A stretch of 36,531 nucleotides of DNA. It comes from Candidatus Bipolaricaulota bacterium (GTDB lineage Bacteria > Bipolaricaulota > Bipolaricaulia > UBA7950 > UBA9294). Location: contig JALTFO010000003.1 of the NCBI GenBank assembly GCA_027007005.1, forward strand, positions 1 to 36,531. The letters run 5' to 3'. The notes beneath the pieces were generated by a model that saw only the letters and a list, made by a program, of their open reading frames with translations, had not been told where the DNA came from and ran no database searches. A program made the translations under genes and the position numbers. This document shows, in pieces, positions 1 to 8,010 of the stretch (positions are counted from its first letter, which is position 1; the number at the start of each line of letters is the position of its first letter).

Positions 1-1
1 A

Positions 2-223
2 CGCTGGTACAGTTGGGCGATACGTACGCGGATCAAGCCAGTAAAGAACTTTGCCCGGAGTCTCAAGGCACATTTGGATGGGATCTTGGCTCATTGCAAG
101 TACAAGATCTCCACATCATTTCTGGAGGGGATGAACAACAAGATCAAGGTCATCAAGAGAATTGCTTTTGGCTACCGAGACTTCCATTACTTCTTCCTTA
201 AAATACGTGGAGCATCCCTGTGA
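2..223 (+). CDS. ISL3-family transposase, C-terminal end (cut by window edge)
   Basis: An open frame enters from the left edge and stops with TGA at 221-223, giving about 73 residues. The end reads NNKIKVIKRIAFGYRDFHYF, the typical close of ISL3-family DDE transposases (IS204/IS1001/IS1165 group), in which an Asn-Asn-Lys-Ile-Lys block is followed by a GYRDF-like block. The catalytic part lies outside the window, so it cannot be told whether the element is intact. No convincing terminal inverted repeat was found between 224 and 311. It faces the convergent GH114-like gene. Assignment rests on the C-terminal motif only. Confidence 0.8.
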   Translation, partial: RWYSWAIRTRIKPVKNFARSLKAHLDGILAHCKYKISTSFLEGMNNKIKVIKRIAFGYRDFHYFFLKIRGASL

Positions 224-311
224 TCTACCTTGCCTCGAGCGTGAGGAACCTCTTTTCATTTGAGGCTGCTGGTCAGCTAGATACACAACCGGCAGATCGC
301 CGTCAGCAGGC

Positions 312-1322
312 TTACTCCTTGCTTTCGAAGTACTCGAAAGCGTCAATGATATCCAGGTAGACACCGTCGAACCCGGCATCGATGATCCTCTTCAGGTATG
401 AATCGTCGTTTCCATAGATGATGCGCTGCCAATCTGGGTCCCAGTAGCGCACCACGTAGTTTCCCTCCCAGTTTGTGTTCTCTTCTTCCAGCCACAAAGG
501 AGAGCTTACTTCCCACTCCGGTTTCCAGTAGTAGCGGTAATCCTCTGCCTCCCCGATGCTCATGTAGGCGATCACCAGTCTCTTTCCACCGTTCTTCTTT
601 GCCTTGAGAGAGCTGATGTCTTCTGGTGATAGTGCAGCGCCGTCATCGTCGAACAGGTCGATTATCACGATATCGTAGTCGGTACCCGTGATCGCACTCA
701 GGAAAGCGTCCTTGTTGGGAAACCCTCCTGGATTGATGATGTAGAGGAAGTTCTTCGCCCCCGCCAACGAGGTGATGTCATCGCTATTGACGCCGATCGG
801 CTGTGCTGGGTAGGCAGGGATATCATCTAGGTCACGGTGGTCCGCAGCATAGGAGATGTATCTACGCTCGGCGTTTCGCGCGTAGGAATCGTCCACAAAC
901 GCACGTTTCACGCAGTAGTCGGTGACAAGAACTGAGAGACCACGCGTCTCCGCCAGATCCATGAATGGTAGCCACTGCTGCGTGATCTCAGATGGGGTTG
1001 GCCTGTTATCGGCATCGTATCCATAGAACAGATCTTCACGCCCAGTTCCGTCGATCGCAGCGACGTATCGCCTCATTAGCGGCCCAGTTGGTGTTCCGTC
1101 CTGCGTTAGGAGCTCGTGTCCATTCTGCGGGATGATCACGAACGACGGGTCGAGTGCTTTCGCTTGTGCGCTGATACCCTCAACAAAAGTGCGCATTGCC
1201 TGCCGGTAGTCCACTGGTACATCCCCCGGAGGATGAGCGCATGAATGCGCGCAACTACCGGTCGAGAATGTCCCCACTAGCAGCAGTAACAGGAGAAGGT
1301 ATGACAAAGTCCGCTGTACCAT
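312..1322 (-). CDS. Secreted GH114/TM1410-type glycosidase-like protein, barrel halves in swapped order
   Basis: Predicted 336-residue exported protein. The N-terminus (MVQRTLSYLLLLLLLVG) is a signal peptide; a Cys at about residue 24 after TGS could be a weak lipobox. Motifs match the TM1410/GH114 (endo-alpha-1,4-polygalactosaminidase-like) TIM barrel, but in the order IIPQNG (about 63-68), GREDLFY (94-100), VTDYC (133-137), then IIDLFD (220-225), SIGEAEDYR (255-263) and YLDIID (322-327). In TM1410 and GH114 enzymes the IIDLF, EAEDYR and YLDIID part comes first and the PQNG, EDLFY, TDY part second, so this looks circularly permuted. The ATG at 1322 was chosen because it opens the signal peptide; an in-frame TTG at 1373 would add 17 residues. 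No strong Shine-Dalgarno is seen. It probably acts on amino-sugar polysaccharide outside the cell, but the substrate is inferred from family only. Confidence 0.75.
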   Translation of the reverse strand: MVQRTLSYLLLLLLLVGTFSTGSCAHSCAHPPGDVPVDYRQAMRTFVEGISAQAKALDPSFVIIPQNGHELLTQDGTPTGPLMRRYVAAIDGTGREDLFYGYDADNRPTPSEITQQWLPFMDLAETRGLSVLVTDYCVKRAFVDDSYARNAERRYISYAADHRDLDDIPAYPAQPIGVNSDDITSLAGAKNFLYIINPGGFPNKDAFLSAITGTDYDIVIIDLFDDDGAALSPEDISSLKAKKNGGKRLVIAYMSIGEAEDYRYYWKPEWEVSSPLWLEEENTNWEGNYVVRYWDPDWQRIIYGNDDSYLKRIIDAGFDGVYLDIIDAFEYFESKE

Positions 1323-1495
1323 GGCTAACACCAACCAGAAGAAGATGCCATGAGTGTAGCGCGGATCGGGCAAGAAAACAGCTCGCCAACCTTCTCTGCT
1401 GTGGCCACCCCTACTATCCCTAGTGGCTGAGCGCCTTCGATGAGCCTCTTATTCGCCGTTCCTTTTTTTCGCGATGACTGCCCTGCATGGAATGC

Positions 1496-2623
1496 TCAGT
1501 CGCTCGTCTTCTGGTGGAGGACGAAACTCGACACCACAATCGTCAGCAAGACAAACGTCAGCACGCCCGCCAGGCCGACCGGCTCCTGCCACGGGGCCAG
1601 TCCCTTGACCATCACCGCCCGTAGGAGCCGGTTGGAGTAAGTAAGAGGTACGAAGTAAGAGAGCGGTCGGATAACCCTAGGGATCGCCTGAAGCGGCCAG
1701 ATCATCCCGGATAAGAGGATAGAAGGGACGACGATCAGCGGGTAAAAGAGGACCGCCTGTGCCTCGGTTTGGGCGAGACTCGAGAGCAATGTTCCCATTC
1801 CAACGCTTCCGATTGCGAACGTGATCACAGAGGCAAATGCCCAGAAGAGTGAGCCATTTACCACGATCTCGAACACAAGCTTCCCGATCACCAAGACGAG
1901 GATCGACTGGACGAGGGCAATCAGCCCAAACGCGACAATGTAGCCGAGGATGAACTCCCCTCGCCGCACAGGCGACACCCACACGCGAGCAAAGGTACCG
2001 CCCACCTTTTCCTGTACTATGGAAAGGAGGGTCAGCAGGGTTGAGACGAGCATCACCACCAGGCCCATGATCGCTGGGGCGAAGCTGTCGATGAACCGGA
2101 CATTTACACCGTAGAGATTGTTGACCTTCACGTCCACCGGCCCTCCCTCTCCGATATCCATCAGCGCATCTGCGAGACCCTTCTGGACCGCAGCTACAAT
2201 CTGCGGATCGGACTCATCCAGGGTGAGGTCGATCCTCCCTTGCGCCGAGGTCGCCACTCCCATGGCAAAGTGTGCGTAGTAAAGGCTCGTGAACTTCTCC
2301 GGGAAGCGAATCACCGCCTGGTAATGATCCCGCAGGATGAGCGCGTCAGGGTCATAGGAGGCTGGGTTCAACGTGGTGACTTGAAACGTGCTATCTCCTC
2401 GCAGATTGTGGATGATCGAGCCGGTGAGATCGGTGTGGTCCTGATCGATCACCGCAAGCCGGATTCCATGGATCTCTCCGGAGAAGGAAAAGCCAAACAG
2501 AATCATGGTGAGGATGGGGATGATCATCATGACCACAAGGACCCGTTTGTCGTTCCAGATCTGCTTTAGAACGCGCGATGAGATGGCCCTAATCCGAAAA
2601 AGGCTCGGCGAGAAACCGCTCAT
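1496..2623 (-). CDS. ABC-2 type transporter permease
   Basis: Inner-membrane subunit of an exporter, 375 residues. A first membrane segment (about residues 25-45, VLVVMMIIPILTMILFGFSF) is followed by a large external loop of about 140 residues and then by about five further segments, the layout of the YhhJ/ABC2_membrane_3 family. The ATG at 2623 overlaps the TGA of the ATPase gene (ATGA), which fixes the start; an 84-residue upstream extension in this frame is only a shadow of the ATPase gene. It is the last gene of the TetR, LolA-like, ATPase, permease operon. Substrate unknown; such operons often export drugs, lipids or lipoproteins. Confidence 0.9.
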   Translation of the reverse strand: MSGFSPSLFRIRAISSRVLKQIWNDKRVLVVMMIIPILTMILFGFSFSGEIHGIRLAVIDQDHTDLTGSIIHNLRGDSTFQVTTLNPASYDPDALILRDHYQAVIRFPEKFTSLYYAHFAMGVATSAQGRIDLTLDESDPQIVAAVQKGLADALMDIGEGGPVDVKVNNLYGVNVRFIDSFAPAIMGLVVMLVSTLLTLLSIVQEKVGGTFARVWVSPVRRGEFILGYIVAFGLIALVQSILVLVIGKLVFEIVVNGSLFWAFASVITFAIGSVGMGTLLSSLAQTEAQAVLFYPLIVVPSILLSGMIWPLQAIPRVIRPLSYFVPLTYSNRLLRAVMVKGLAPWQEPVGLAGVLTFVLLTIVVSSFVLHQKTSD

Positions 2624-3399
2624 CGTGCACCTTCTCCATCCGAGGGCGCGTGCTGCGTGACGTAGAGGAAGACCTCCTCCATCGATGGGGACTCCTTGCT
2701 TATTGGCGCTTGTGCCGTCCGTACGTGTGCCTTTAGCTCTTCCGGCGTCCCGTCTGCAACAAGCCTTCCCAGCTTCATCATCCCCACACGGTTGCAGCGC
2801 TCGGCCTCTTCCAGATAATGGGTAGTGAGGAGTATGGTGCGCCCAGCGCGGTTGAGGGAATGAAAGTGATCCCAAAACTCGATCCTGAGCGCGGGATCGA
2901 GACCGATCGTCGGCTCGTCGAGCAGCAGGAGTTCTGGATCGTGAAGAAGGGCGCAGGCAAGCGACAACCGCTGCTTCTCTCCCCCGCTCAACCGGTCGGC
3001 GCGTTGATCGGCAAGGTCCTCCATGTGCATTAGCTTGAGCAGTTCGTCGCTGTGAGAAGAGATTCTCTCCTTCTTTATCCCATAGATCCTGCCGAAGAAG
3101 AGCAGGTTCTCCGCCACCGTGAGATCACGGTAGACCGCATGTTCCTGGGGCATGTAACCAATACGGGCTTCTATCGCGTGAAAATCCTTGGACACCAGAT
3201 GCCCGAGGACCCTCACGCTCCCCGAGCTCGGCTTCAAGAGGCCGCATACCATGCGTATCAACGTGGTCTTCCCCGCACCGCTTGGCCCGACCAGGCCGTA
3301 GATCTGCCCCTTGTCCACCTTAAGATCGGCCCGGTCGACCGCCCGGCGGAGGCCGAACGTCCTGACGAGCCCGTCGGTCTCGATGACGGCCTCAGCCAT
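2620..3399 (-). CDS. ABC transporter ATP-binding protein (exporter type)
   Basis: ATPase of the neighbouring ABC-2 exporter, 259 residues. Visible motifs in order: Walker A GPSGAGKTT (about 38-46), signature LSGGEKQRLSLA (about 137-148), Walker B LLLLDEP and the switch His in TTHYLEEAERC. The sequence groups with DrrA/CcmA-like and YhhH-like export ATPases. It starts with ATG at 3399, 8 bases inside the end of the LolA-like gene, and its stop overlaps the permease start, so the three products are probably translated in step. The partner permease carries all visible membrane segments. Confidence 0.93.
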   Translation of the reverse strand: MAEAVIETDGLVRTFGLRRAVDRADLKVDKGQIYGLVGPSGAGKTTLIRMVCGLLKPSSGSVRVLGHLVSKDFHAIEARIGYMPQEHAVYRDLTVAENLLFFGRIYGIKKERISSHSDELLKLMHMEDLADQRADRLSGGEKQRLSLACALLHDPELLLLDEPTIGLDPALRIEFWDHFHSLNRAGRTILLTTHYLEEAERCNRVGMMKLGRLVADGTPEELKAHVRTAQAPISKESPSMEEVFLYVTQHAPSDGEGAR

Positions 3400-4147
3400 C
3401 GTTCCCCACAGGTGGGTTAAACAGATCGTCTGGAACGCCGGCGTTGACTGTTATCTGTACGTATGAGACGACGCTTGCCAGTTTACCTTCCGCGTCATAG
3501 GTCTCTATCGTAAGCGGCAACACGACCCCGTTGACGACCTCCCGTGCGTCGTGGAAGCGCGTATCCATCAACAGGTTGCCATCCATATCGTAGAGGGTGC
3601 GCCTGACGGGGACGAACGTCTCCGGGTCAACCCACAGCTCGATCCTCCCGTAGACCGCAGCATCGCTTGCTGGGATCCCTCGGATGTGATATATATCACC
3701 CTCCTCATCGATTCGGGCAAACTTATAGTCGTCGAGCATGCTTCGTACACCACGCAGGATGTTGCGAAACATCAGCCAGGGCTGCTGCGCGGAAGGAAGA
3801 TTGGAGAGATCTTTCTCGATCCACTGATCAGTCACTGCAATGTACATCCACATCTTCTCTCCGACGACGAGAGTCACGTTCCCAGCAAGGTATTCGGGTT
3901 TAAGGTACTCAAGCCGCATCTTATCCGGCTGGGCTAGCGCTAGTCTCATCTGTTGCGTCAGCGATACCTCTCCATCCTTGTACGTCTGAACCGAGATGAC
4001 CGCGCTTAGGTTATTGAGGTTCTCCACAGCTGCGCTCATACGGTCAAGGATGTCCGATGCGGTGAGCGATCCCGCCCCGTACCCCACGAATGCCACCACA
4101 ATCAATATCAAAAGGATGATCCCCGTTTCAAGAGACTTTCCTCTCAT
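3392..4147 (-). CDS. LolA-like outer-membrane-lipoprotein-sorting protein
   Basis: 251 residues with an uncleaved or cleavable N-terminal hydrophobic segment (about residues 9-28, GIILLILIVVAFVGYGAG), then a beta-rich domain with the pattern of LolA/COG2834 proteins: the MRLEYLKPEYLAGNVTLVVG stretch and later IELWVDPETFVPVRRTLYD. In this family the half-barrel binds acyl chains of lipoproteins or lipids outside the membrane. Its start ATG at 4147 overlaps the TGA of the TetR gene. LolA-like genes fused into TetR/ABC-2 operons are typical of Thermotogae-like and other deep lineages; here it probably hands a lipid or lipoprotein to, or receives it from, the exporter (inference). Confidence 0.8.
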   Translation of the reverse strand: MRGKSLETGIILLILIVVAFVGYGAGSLTASDILDRMSAAVENLNNLSAVISVQTYKDGEVSLTQQMRLALAQPDKMRLEYLKPEYLAGNVTLVVGEKMWMYIAVTDQWIEKDLSNLPSAQQPWLMFRNILRGVRSMLDDYKFARIDEEGDIYHIRGIPASDAAVYGRIELWVDPETFVPVRRTLYDMDGNLLMDTRFHDAREVVNGVVLPLTIETYDAEGKLASVVSYVQITVNAGVPDDLFNPPVGNDG

Positions 4148-4758
4148 TTCTCCTCCTCTTGGGCAACCGCTGCGCGCCCCTTTTCGGTTAGGATCCCCTC
4201 GTAGAAGACGATCCCGATGGTGCTGGCCAACTTGCGTGAGGAGGTGCGGGCCGTCATCAGCCCCTTCGGGTTGACGACGGTATTGGCTATCGCTATCAGG
4301 AAGGCCAGCCATAAGTCTGGGTCGAGATCCGAGCGTACGAAGCCTTTCTCCTGTGTCTCAACGATCAACTCCTTCATTCGCTTTAAGCGGGCACTGCGCA
4401 ACGCATCGATCCGCGACCACAGCACGGGGTCGAACTCCTCTACCTGAGAGAAAATCCGCTCTTGCAGCTGAGGAAGATGCTCAGTCATGAACGAAAGTAA
4501 AATCCTGACCTTATCTATAGCTCCTTCTGGACCAGAAAGAATCTCATCCCATCGATCCATACTCCACTTAAGAAGAGAGGTGAGTATCTCTTCCATTAGT
4601 ATGTCCTTGCTTGGAAACGCATCATAGAGCGTCTTCTTACTCACCCGCGCCCGCTTGGCGATGGCGTCGGTGGTGACGCCCTTGTACCCATGATCAAGGA
4701 GGACATCCCTTCCCGCACTCAGGATTCTCTCTTTCATCTCCGCATGAGTCCCTTTCAT
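4144..4758 (-). CDS. TetR/AcrR-family transcriptional regulator
   Basis: 204 residues. The N-terminal helix-turn-helix (about 10-57) reads AGRDVLLDHGYKGVTTDAIA, KRARVSKKTLYDAF, PSKDILMEEIL, the classic TetR pattern; the rest is a helical ligand-binding domain with hydrophobic stretches. Start ATG 4758 has AAAGGA six bases upstream. It heads the exporter operon and most likely represses its own promoter through the inverted repeat at 4772-4795, released by whatever the pump exports (inference from gene order). The ATGA overlap with the LolA-like gene couples translation. Confidence 0.93.
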   Translation of the reverse strand: MKGTHAEMKERILSAGRDVLLDHGYKGVTTDAIAKRARVSKKTLYDAFPSKDILMEEILTSLLKWSMDRWDEILSGPEGAIDKVRILLSFMTEHLPQLQERIFSQVEEFDPVLWSRIDALRSARLKRMKELIVETQEKGFVRSDLDPDLWLAFLIAIANTVVNPKGLMTARTSSRKLASTIGIVFYEGILTEKGRAAVAQEEEK

Positions 4759-4771
4759 GGCTGTCCTTTGA

Positions 4772-4822
4772 GTACTAAAATAGTATCGGTAGTACCATAA
4801 CGCGGTGTATCTGCTTTGTCAA
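4772..4822 (-). promoter_or_regulatory. Promoter and probable TetR operator of the exporter operon
   Basis: On the minus strand a -35 TTGACA (4822-4817) and a -10 TATGGT (4799-4794) are 17 bases apart. Directly downstream, over the start region, lies an inverted repeat with arms GTACTA (4795-4790) and TAGTAC (4777-4772), and inside it the shorter palindrome ACTA-AAA-TAGT (4774-4784). Its place suits autorepression by the adjacent TetR protein. Binding is inferred. Confidence 0.75.
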
Positions 4823-4911
4823 GTGAATGAGGATATACATTAGAGGTGTTCACTCTTGATGGTGCAGCTTGAATTGCACGCGCCGGTTTCCAAAAACCAT
4901 CGTGTGCGCTG

Positions 4912-4920
4912 TGGTACAAT
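4912..4920 (+). promoter_or_regulatory. Extended -10 promoter of the MtfA-like gene
   Basis: TGG followed by TACAAT (4915-4920) forms an extended -10 element; no good -35 is seen 17 bases upstream. The start would be about 4927, giving a leader of roughly 15 bases that contains a GGGGTGATC Shine-Dalgarno before ATG 4942. It is divergent from the TetR promoter about 90 bases away. Confidence 0.5.
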
Positions 4921-4941
4921 GCTTCTACGGGGTGATCCTTG

Positions 4942-5712
4942 ATGTTGCACTGGCTGAAGGAGAAGAGACGAGAACAGATACGGAAAACCGAGTTCCCGTC
5001 TGCGTGGCGAGAGATCATCAAACGCAATGTCCCGCTTGTTGGTCACCTTCCGCCAAACGATCGAAGAGAGCTAGAAGGAAGTGTTCTCGTATTCCTAAGA
5101 GAGAAGAACTTCGAGGGGGCAGGAGGCCTGCAAATGACAGATGAGATCAAGGTCACTATCGCCACGCAGGCGTGCATCCTGCTCTTGCACAGAAAGACCG
5201 ATTACTACCCCGGCTTGTACTCGGTCATCGTCTACCCACATGCCTACGTTGCGCCCCAGACAGTGCAGGTGGCGCGGGGGATCGTTACCGAGGGAGTGCA
5301 GCCGCGTCTTGGAGAATCATGGACGAGTGGAGCGGTTGTCCTATCTTGGGACGATGTCCTTTCTGGCGCTATCGATATCCACGATGGGCACAACGTCGTC
5401 TTCCACGAGTGTGCCCGCGAGTTGGATGCGCAGGATGGTTCGATGGACGGCGCACCGATCCTAACAGATCACTCGATGTATGCCACCTGGGCGCGCGTCC
5501 TGGGGGGTGAATACAAACGCCTACAGCAGGATACTGCCCTTGGCAAAGATACGCTGCTCGATCAGTATGGGGCGACAAATCCCGCCGAGTTCTTCGCCGT
5601 GGCCACTGAATTCTTCTTCGAGAAACCACGGCAGCTTCGCCAGCAGCTGCCACAACTCTACGATGAGCTACGTCGTTACTACAAACAGGACCCAGCGCAG
5701 CTTACGATATAA
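4942..5712 (+). CDS. MtfA-like (peptidase family M90) protein with altered zinc motif
   Basis: 256 residues, close in length to E. coli MtfA (265). Family blocks are clear: the N-terminal FPSAWREIIKRNVPLVGHLP, then VVFHECARELDAQDG (about 152-166) and NPAEFFAVATEFFF (about 214-227, third metal ligand region). Known members have HExxH (HEFAHQLD); here it is HECAR, so the second His ligand is Arg159, encoded by CGC at 5416-5418, one transition from CAC. The enzyme may thus be inactive or use another ligand. In E. coli MtfA binds the repressor Mlc and has aminopeptidase activity. The start ATG 4942 has a near-perfect GGGGTGATC upstream; a TTG at 4939 is the alternative. Confidence 0.85.
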   Translation: MLHWLKEKRREQIRKTEFPSAWREIIKRNVPLVGHLPPNDRRELEGSVLVFLREKNFEGAGGLQMTDEIKVTIATQACILLLHRKTDYYPGLYSVIVYPHAYVAPQTVQVARGIVTEGVQPRLGESWTSGAVVLSWDDVLSGAIDIHDGHNVVFHECARELDAQDGSMDGAPILTDHSMYATWARVLGGEYKRLQQDTALGKDTLLDQYGATNPAEFFAVATEFFFEKPRQLRQQLPQLYDELRRYYKQDPAQLTI

Positions 5713-6193
5713 ATGGCGTTCTTGATGTTAACAGCCCGTGCCCACAAATGATAGGATGCTCTCTGCTTGTCCGTTGGTTGCGATCAGCCGTTAGCTTAGT
5801 GCCCAGCTTGTGCTCATCGCTGTGTTTCATCTTGGTGTTCTTTGGTGCGCCTGCCACGCATCCAGCGTCACAAGGGAATAGCTCGACGTTGCACACCTCG
5901 TTGACAGACCTCCACGAGGCCAAAGTGTCGGTGCCTTAGTAGCGTGCGCAGCTTGTCTGCCACATTGAGGCGTAACACGGGCCAACATGCGCAACGTTGG
6001 AGGCCAGCTCCAACGCAACAAATATCATGGCTTCTCGTAGCGTGCGCAGCTTGTCTGCCACGTTGAGGCTTGTTCTCATCACTGATCACTCTTCACCCAT
6101 CACGGCAGTTTTCCGAGATGCGCTGGTTACCGTTGCCCTTCTATTCACCCACTAAAGACGACACGAAACAATGTAAACCAACCCGGCAGAGCC
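5713..6193. other. Gene-poor stretch with repeats
   Basis: No frame here shows a ribosome site plus family-like protein. A plus-strand frame at 5748-5939 has a hydrophobic start but no Shine-Dalgarno and an unnatural composition. The stretch contains a 33-base direct repeat and a short hairpin (separate entry). It separates two convergently arranged transcription units, so it probably holds their 3' ends, though no clear terminator is visible. Confidence 0.6.
5939..6069. repeat. 33-base direct repeat, 98-base period, with hairpin between
   Basis: Copies at 5939-5971 and 6037-6069 differ at one base (CACATTGAGGC versus CACGTTGAGGC); both begin GTAGCGTGCGCAGCTTGTCT. Between them CGTTGGAG (5995-6002) and CTCCAACG (6008-6015) form a perfect 8-base stem with a 5-base loop. 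Only two copies exist in the window, so this is not a CRISPR array; it may be a degenerate mobile element or a dispersed intergenic repeat. Confidence 0.85.
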
Positions 6194-7225
6194 TCAGTCG
6201 GCAAGTACCTCACTAAACACCCGCTCGAAGTTGGCGTAGCAGACCTTCTCCACCTGAGCGCTGCTCAACCCAGCAGCGAGGAGCAGATCAGGGATCTTCA
6301 CGTAGTCGGCAATCGTCTCGATCCCCTCCGGCGTATTGCTGATCCCATCCAGGTCACCGCCGAGGCCGATCACGTCCTCTCCGCCGACATCGATTGCATG
6401 GAGCACGTGGCGAGTGATCCACTCGATCGATGGTCGTGGAAGCGCATTCACCTCAGCGCGAAGCCTCTCCTTCGCCTCCTGCGTAGCATCTGGTTCAAGG
6501 GCACGCTGCCAACGCGGGAACGCCTGTGCGTGGTAATCAGGGTCGAGGAAGGACGGCGAAAGGTTGATCCCCATCACTCCACCGTGATCTGAAAGAGTTC
6601 GGATCATCTCGTCGGTAAGGTTGCGTAGAGTTGGGCAGAGATCGCGACAGTTGGAGTGGCTGGCGATGAACGGACGCTTCGTTATCTCACAGACATCCCT
6701 AAATGCAGAATCCGAGAGATGCGACACATCGACCATCACGTGCAACTCCTCAGCGAGCTCGATCAGCTTCTTTCCCTCGTTGGTCAGCGGCGTGTTGCTG
6801 CCAAACGCGGTTCCCGAGAACGGGTTATCCTGCCAAGCGGGGATGATGTCGCGAACACCTAGGTCAGAAAAGTGGCGCAGATTTTCCGCCCTCCCTTCAA
6901 GCGGATCAGCCCCCTCAAGGCCGATGATCGCAGCGATCTGGTCGCCGTCACACGCAGCATGAAGCTCAGAAGCGCTGCGGACGGTGCGCATGCGCCTATC
7001 GCTCTCCACCGCCATCCGCTCGATCGTCGAGATCATCGCCTCGGCGCGTTCGCGCTCCTTGCCCGGGTGCTGCTCGCTCAACACAAAGCAGGCGAAGACC
7101 TGCGCGCAGGAGCCTGCTTTAACAAGCTGTGGAAGGCCAATGTGCCCTCCCTTTCCAGTGGCGAAGTCAAGCTCGCCATCGAGGACCTTCATCGCCGTAT
7201 CGCAGTGGGTATCGAAGAATCTCAT
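6194..7225 (-). CDS. Membrane-dipeptidase-type metallopeptidase (family M19)
   Basis: 343-residue zinc dipeptidase of the renal dipeptidase family, probably cleaving dipeptides including cell-wall-derived ones. All metal and catalytic positions are visible: DTHCDT (His7, Asp9), GLEG (Glu104), DVSH (His169), ASHSN (His190) and GGDLDG (Asp291). No signal peptide, so cytoplasmic. The ATG at 7225 is preferred over the ATG at 7243 because AAGGGGG stands seven bases before it. It lies 59 bases after nagB and is probably co-transcribed with nagA and nagB, which suggests a role in peptidoglycan recycling (inference). Confidence 0.92.
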   Translation of the reverse strand: MRFFDTHCDTAMKVLDGELDFATGKGGHIGLPQLVKAGSCAQVFACFVLSEQHPGKERERAEAMISTIERMAVESDRRMRTVRSASELHAACDGDQIAAIIGLEGADPLEGRAENLRHFSDLGVRDIIPAWQDNPFSGTAFGSNTPLTNEGKKLIELAEELHVMVDVSHLSDSAFRDVCEITKRPFIASHSNCRDLCPTLRNLTDEMIRTLSDHGGVMGINLSPSFLDPDYHAQAFPRWQRALEPDATQEAKERLRAEVNALPRPSIEWITRHVLHAIDVGGEDVIGLGGDLDGISNTPEGIETIADYVKIPDLLLAAGLSSAQVEKVCYANFERVFSEVLAD

Positions 7226-7284
7226 GTCGTCCCCCTTGGGCATAACAGCCCGTTTCAGGGGATCTTAATCGCTGAATGTCTTGA

Positions 7285-8010
7285 TCACAACTGGGAAGCC
7301 GCTTCTTGGTCTAAGATGACTGTTACATCGGGATGCAGCTGCAGCACCGAAGCAGGGACTGCTTCAGTGATTGGCCCTTCGATGGCCCTCTTTGTCGGGA
7401 TGGCTTTCGCCTTTCCCGAAGCGAGCAAAAGAATCTTTTTCGAACGCATGATCGTCTTGATCCCCATGGTGATGGCGTGTACAGGGACGTTTTTGATCCC
7501 GCCGAACCGCGGTGCTACACGGTTTCGCGTCGTGTCCGATAGCCGCACTAGCCCTACCGTCATTCCCCAATCCGTACCCGGCTCGTTGAACCCAATGTGA
7601 CCGTTGGGCCCAATCCCAAGGACCTGCAGGTCTATCTTCCCATAACGGCTAAGATCTTCTTGGTAGCTTTTACACGCAGACTTCGCGTCCTTCGTACGTC
7701 CATCGGGGATATGTATATTCTCGTTTGTAGCGTTGACGTGATCGAACAGGTTCTCGCGCATGTAACGGTGATAGCTCTGAGGGTGGTCAGGTGAAAGGCC
7801 GTAGTACTCGTCTAGGTTAAACGTGACGACACGGGAGAAATCAAGGAGCCCCAACTTGTACATGTTCACCAGCTCCTCGTACATCATTGTCGGTGTATCG
7901 CCGGTGGGAAGTCCGAGTACAGACTCCGGTTTGGCGAGCACTTGATGCGCGACGATGCGCGCAGCTTCCCGACTCATTCCGCGATAGTCGTTCTTAATGA
8001 TCACGCGCAT
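7285..8010 (-). CDS. nagB: Glucosamine-6-phosphate deaminase
   Basis: 241 residues; converts glucosamine-6-phosphate to fructose-6-phosphate and ammonia. The length and motifs are of the short Bacillus type: GLPTGDTP near 34-41, NLDEYYGL with Asp67, and GIGPNGHIGFNEPG with His138 and Glu143. The Asn136 in place of the E. coli Asp141 is normal for Bacillus-type enzymes. The allosteric C-terminal extension of the E. coli enzyme is absent. It overlaps the end of nagA by 17 bases, so the two steps from N-acetylglucosamine-6-phosphate to fructose-6-phosphate are made together. Confidence 0.97.
   Translation of the reverse strand: MRVIIKNDYRGMSREAARIVAHQVLAKPESVLGLPTGDTPTMMYEELVNMYKLGLLDFSRVVTFNLDEYYGLSPDHPQSYHRYMRENLFDHVNATNENIHIPDGRTKDAKSACKSYQEDLSRYGKIDLQVLGIGPNGHIGFNEPGTDWGMTVGLVRLSDTTRNRVAPRFGGIKNVPVHAITMGIKTIMRSKKILLLASGKAKAIPTKRAIEGPITEAVPASVLQLHPDVTVILDQEAASQL

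Noticed and set aside
5748-5939. 63-residue plus-strand frame with a hydrophobic start
   Set aside because: No Shine-Dalgarno, no promoter, and its end runs into the direct repeat.
5939-6069. CRISPR array
   Set aside because: Only two repeat copies with a 65-base gap and no cas genes in the window.
6872-7600. 242-residue plus-strand frame across the dipeptidase and nagB genes
   Set aside because: Antisense to two certain genes; composition reflects their codon pattern.
7595-7620. Catalytic-site mutation in NagB (Asn136 for Asp)
   Set aside because: Bacillus-type NagB proteins carry the same NGHIGFNEP form, so it is normal.
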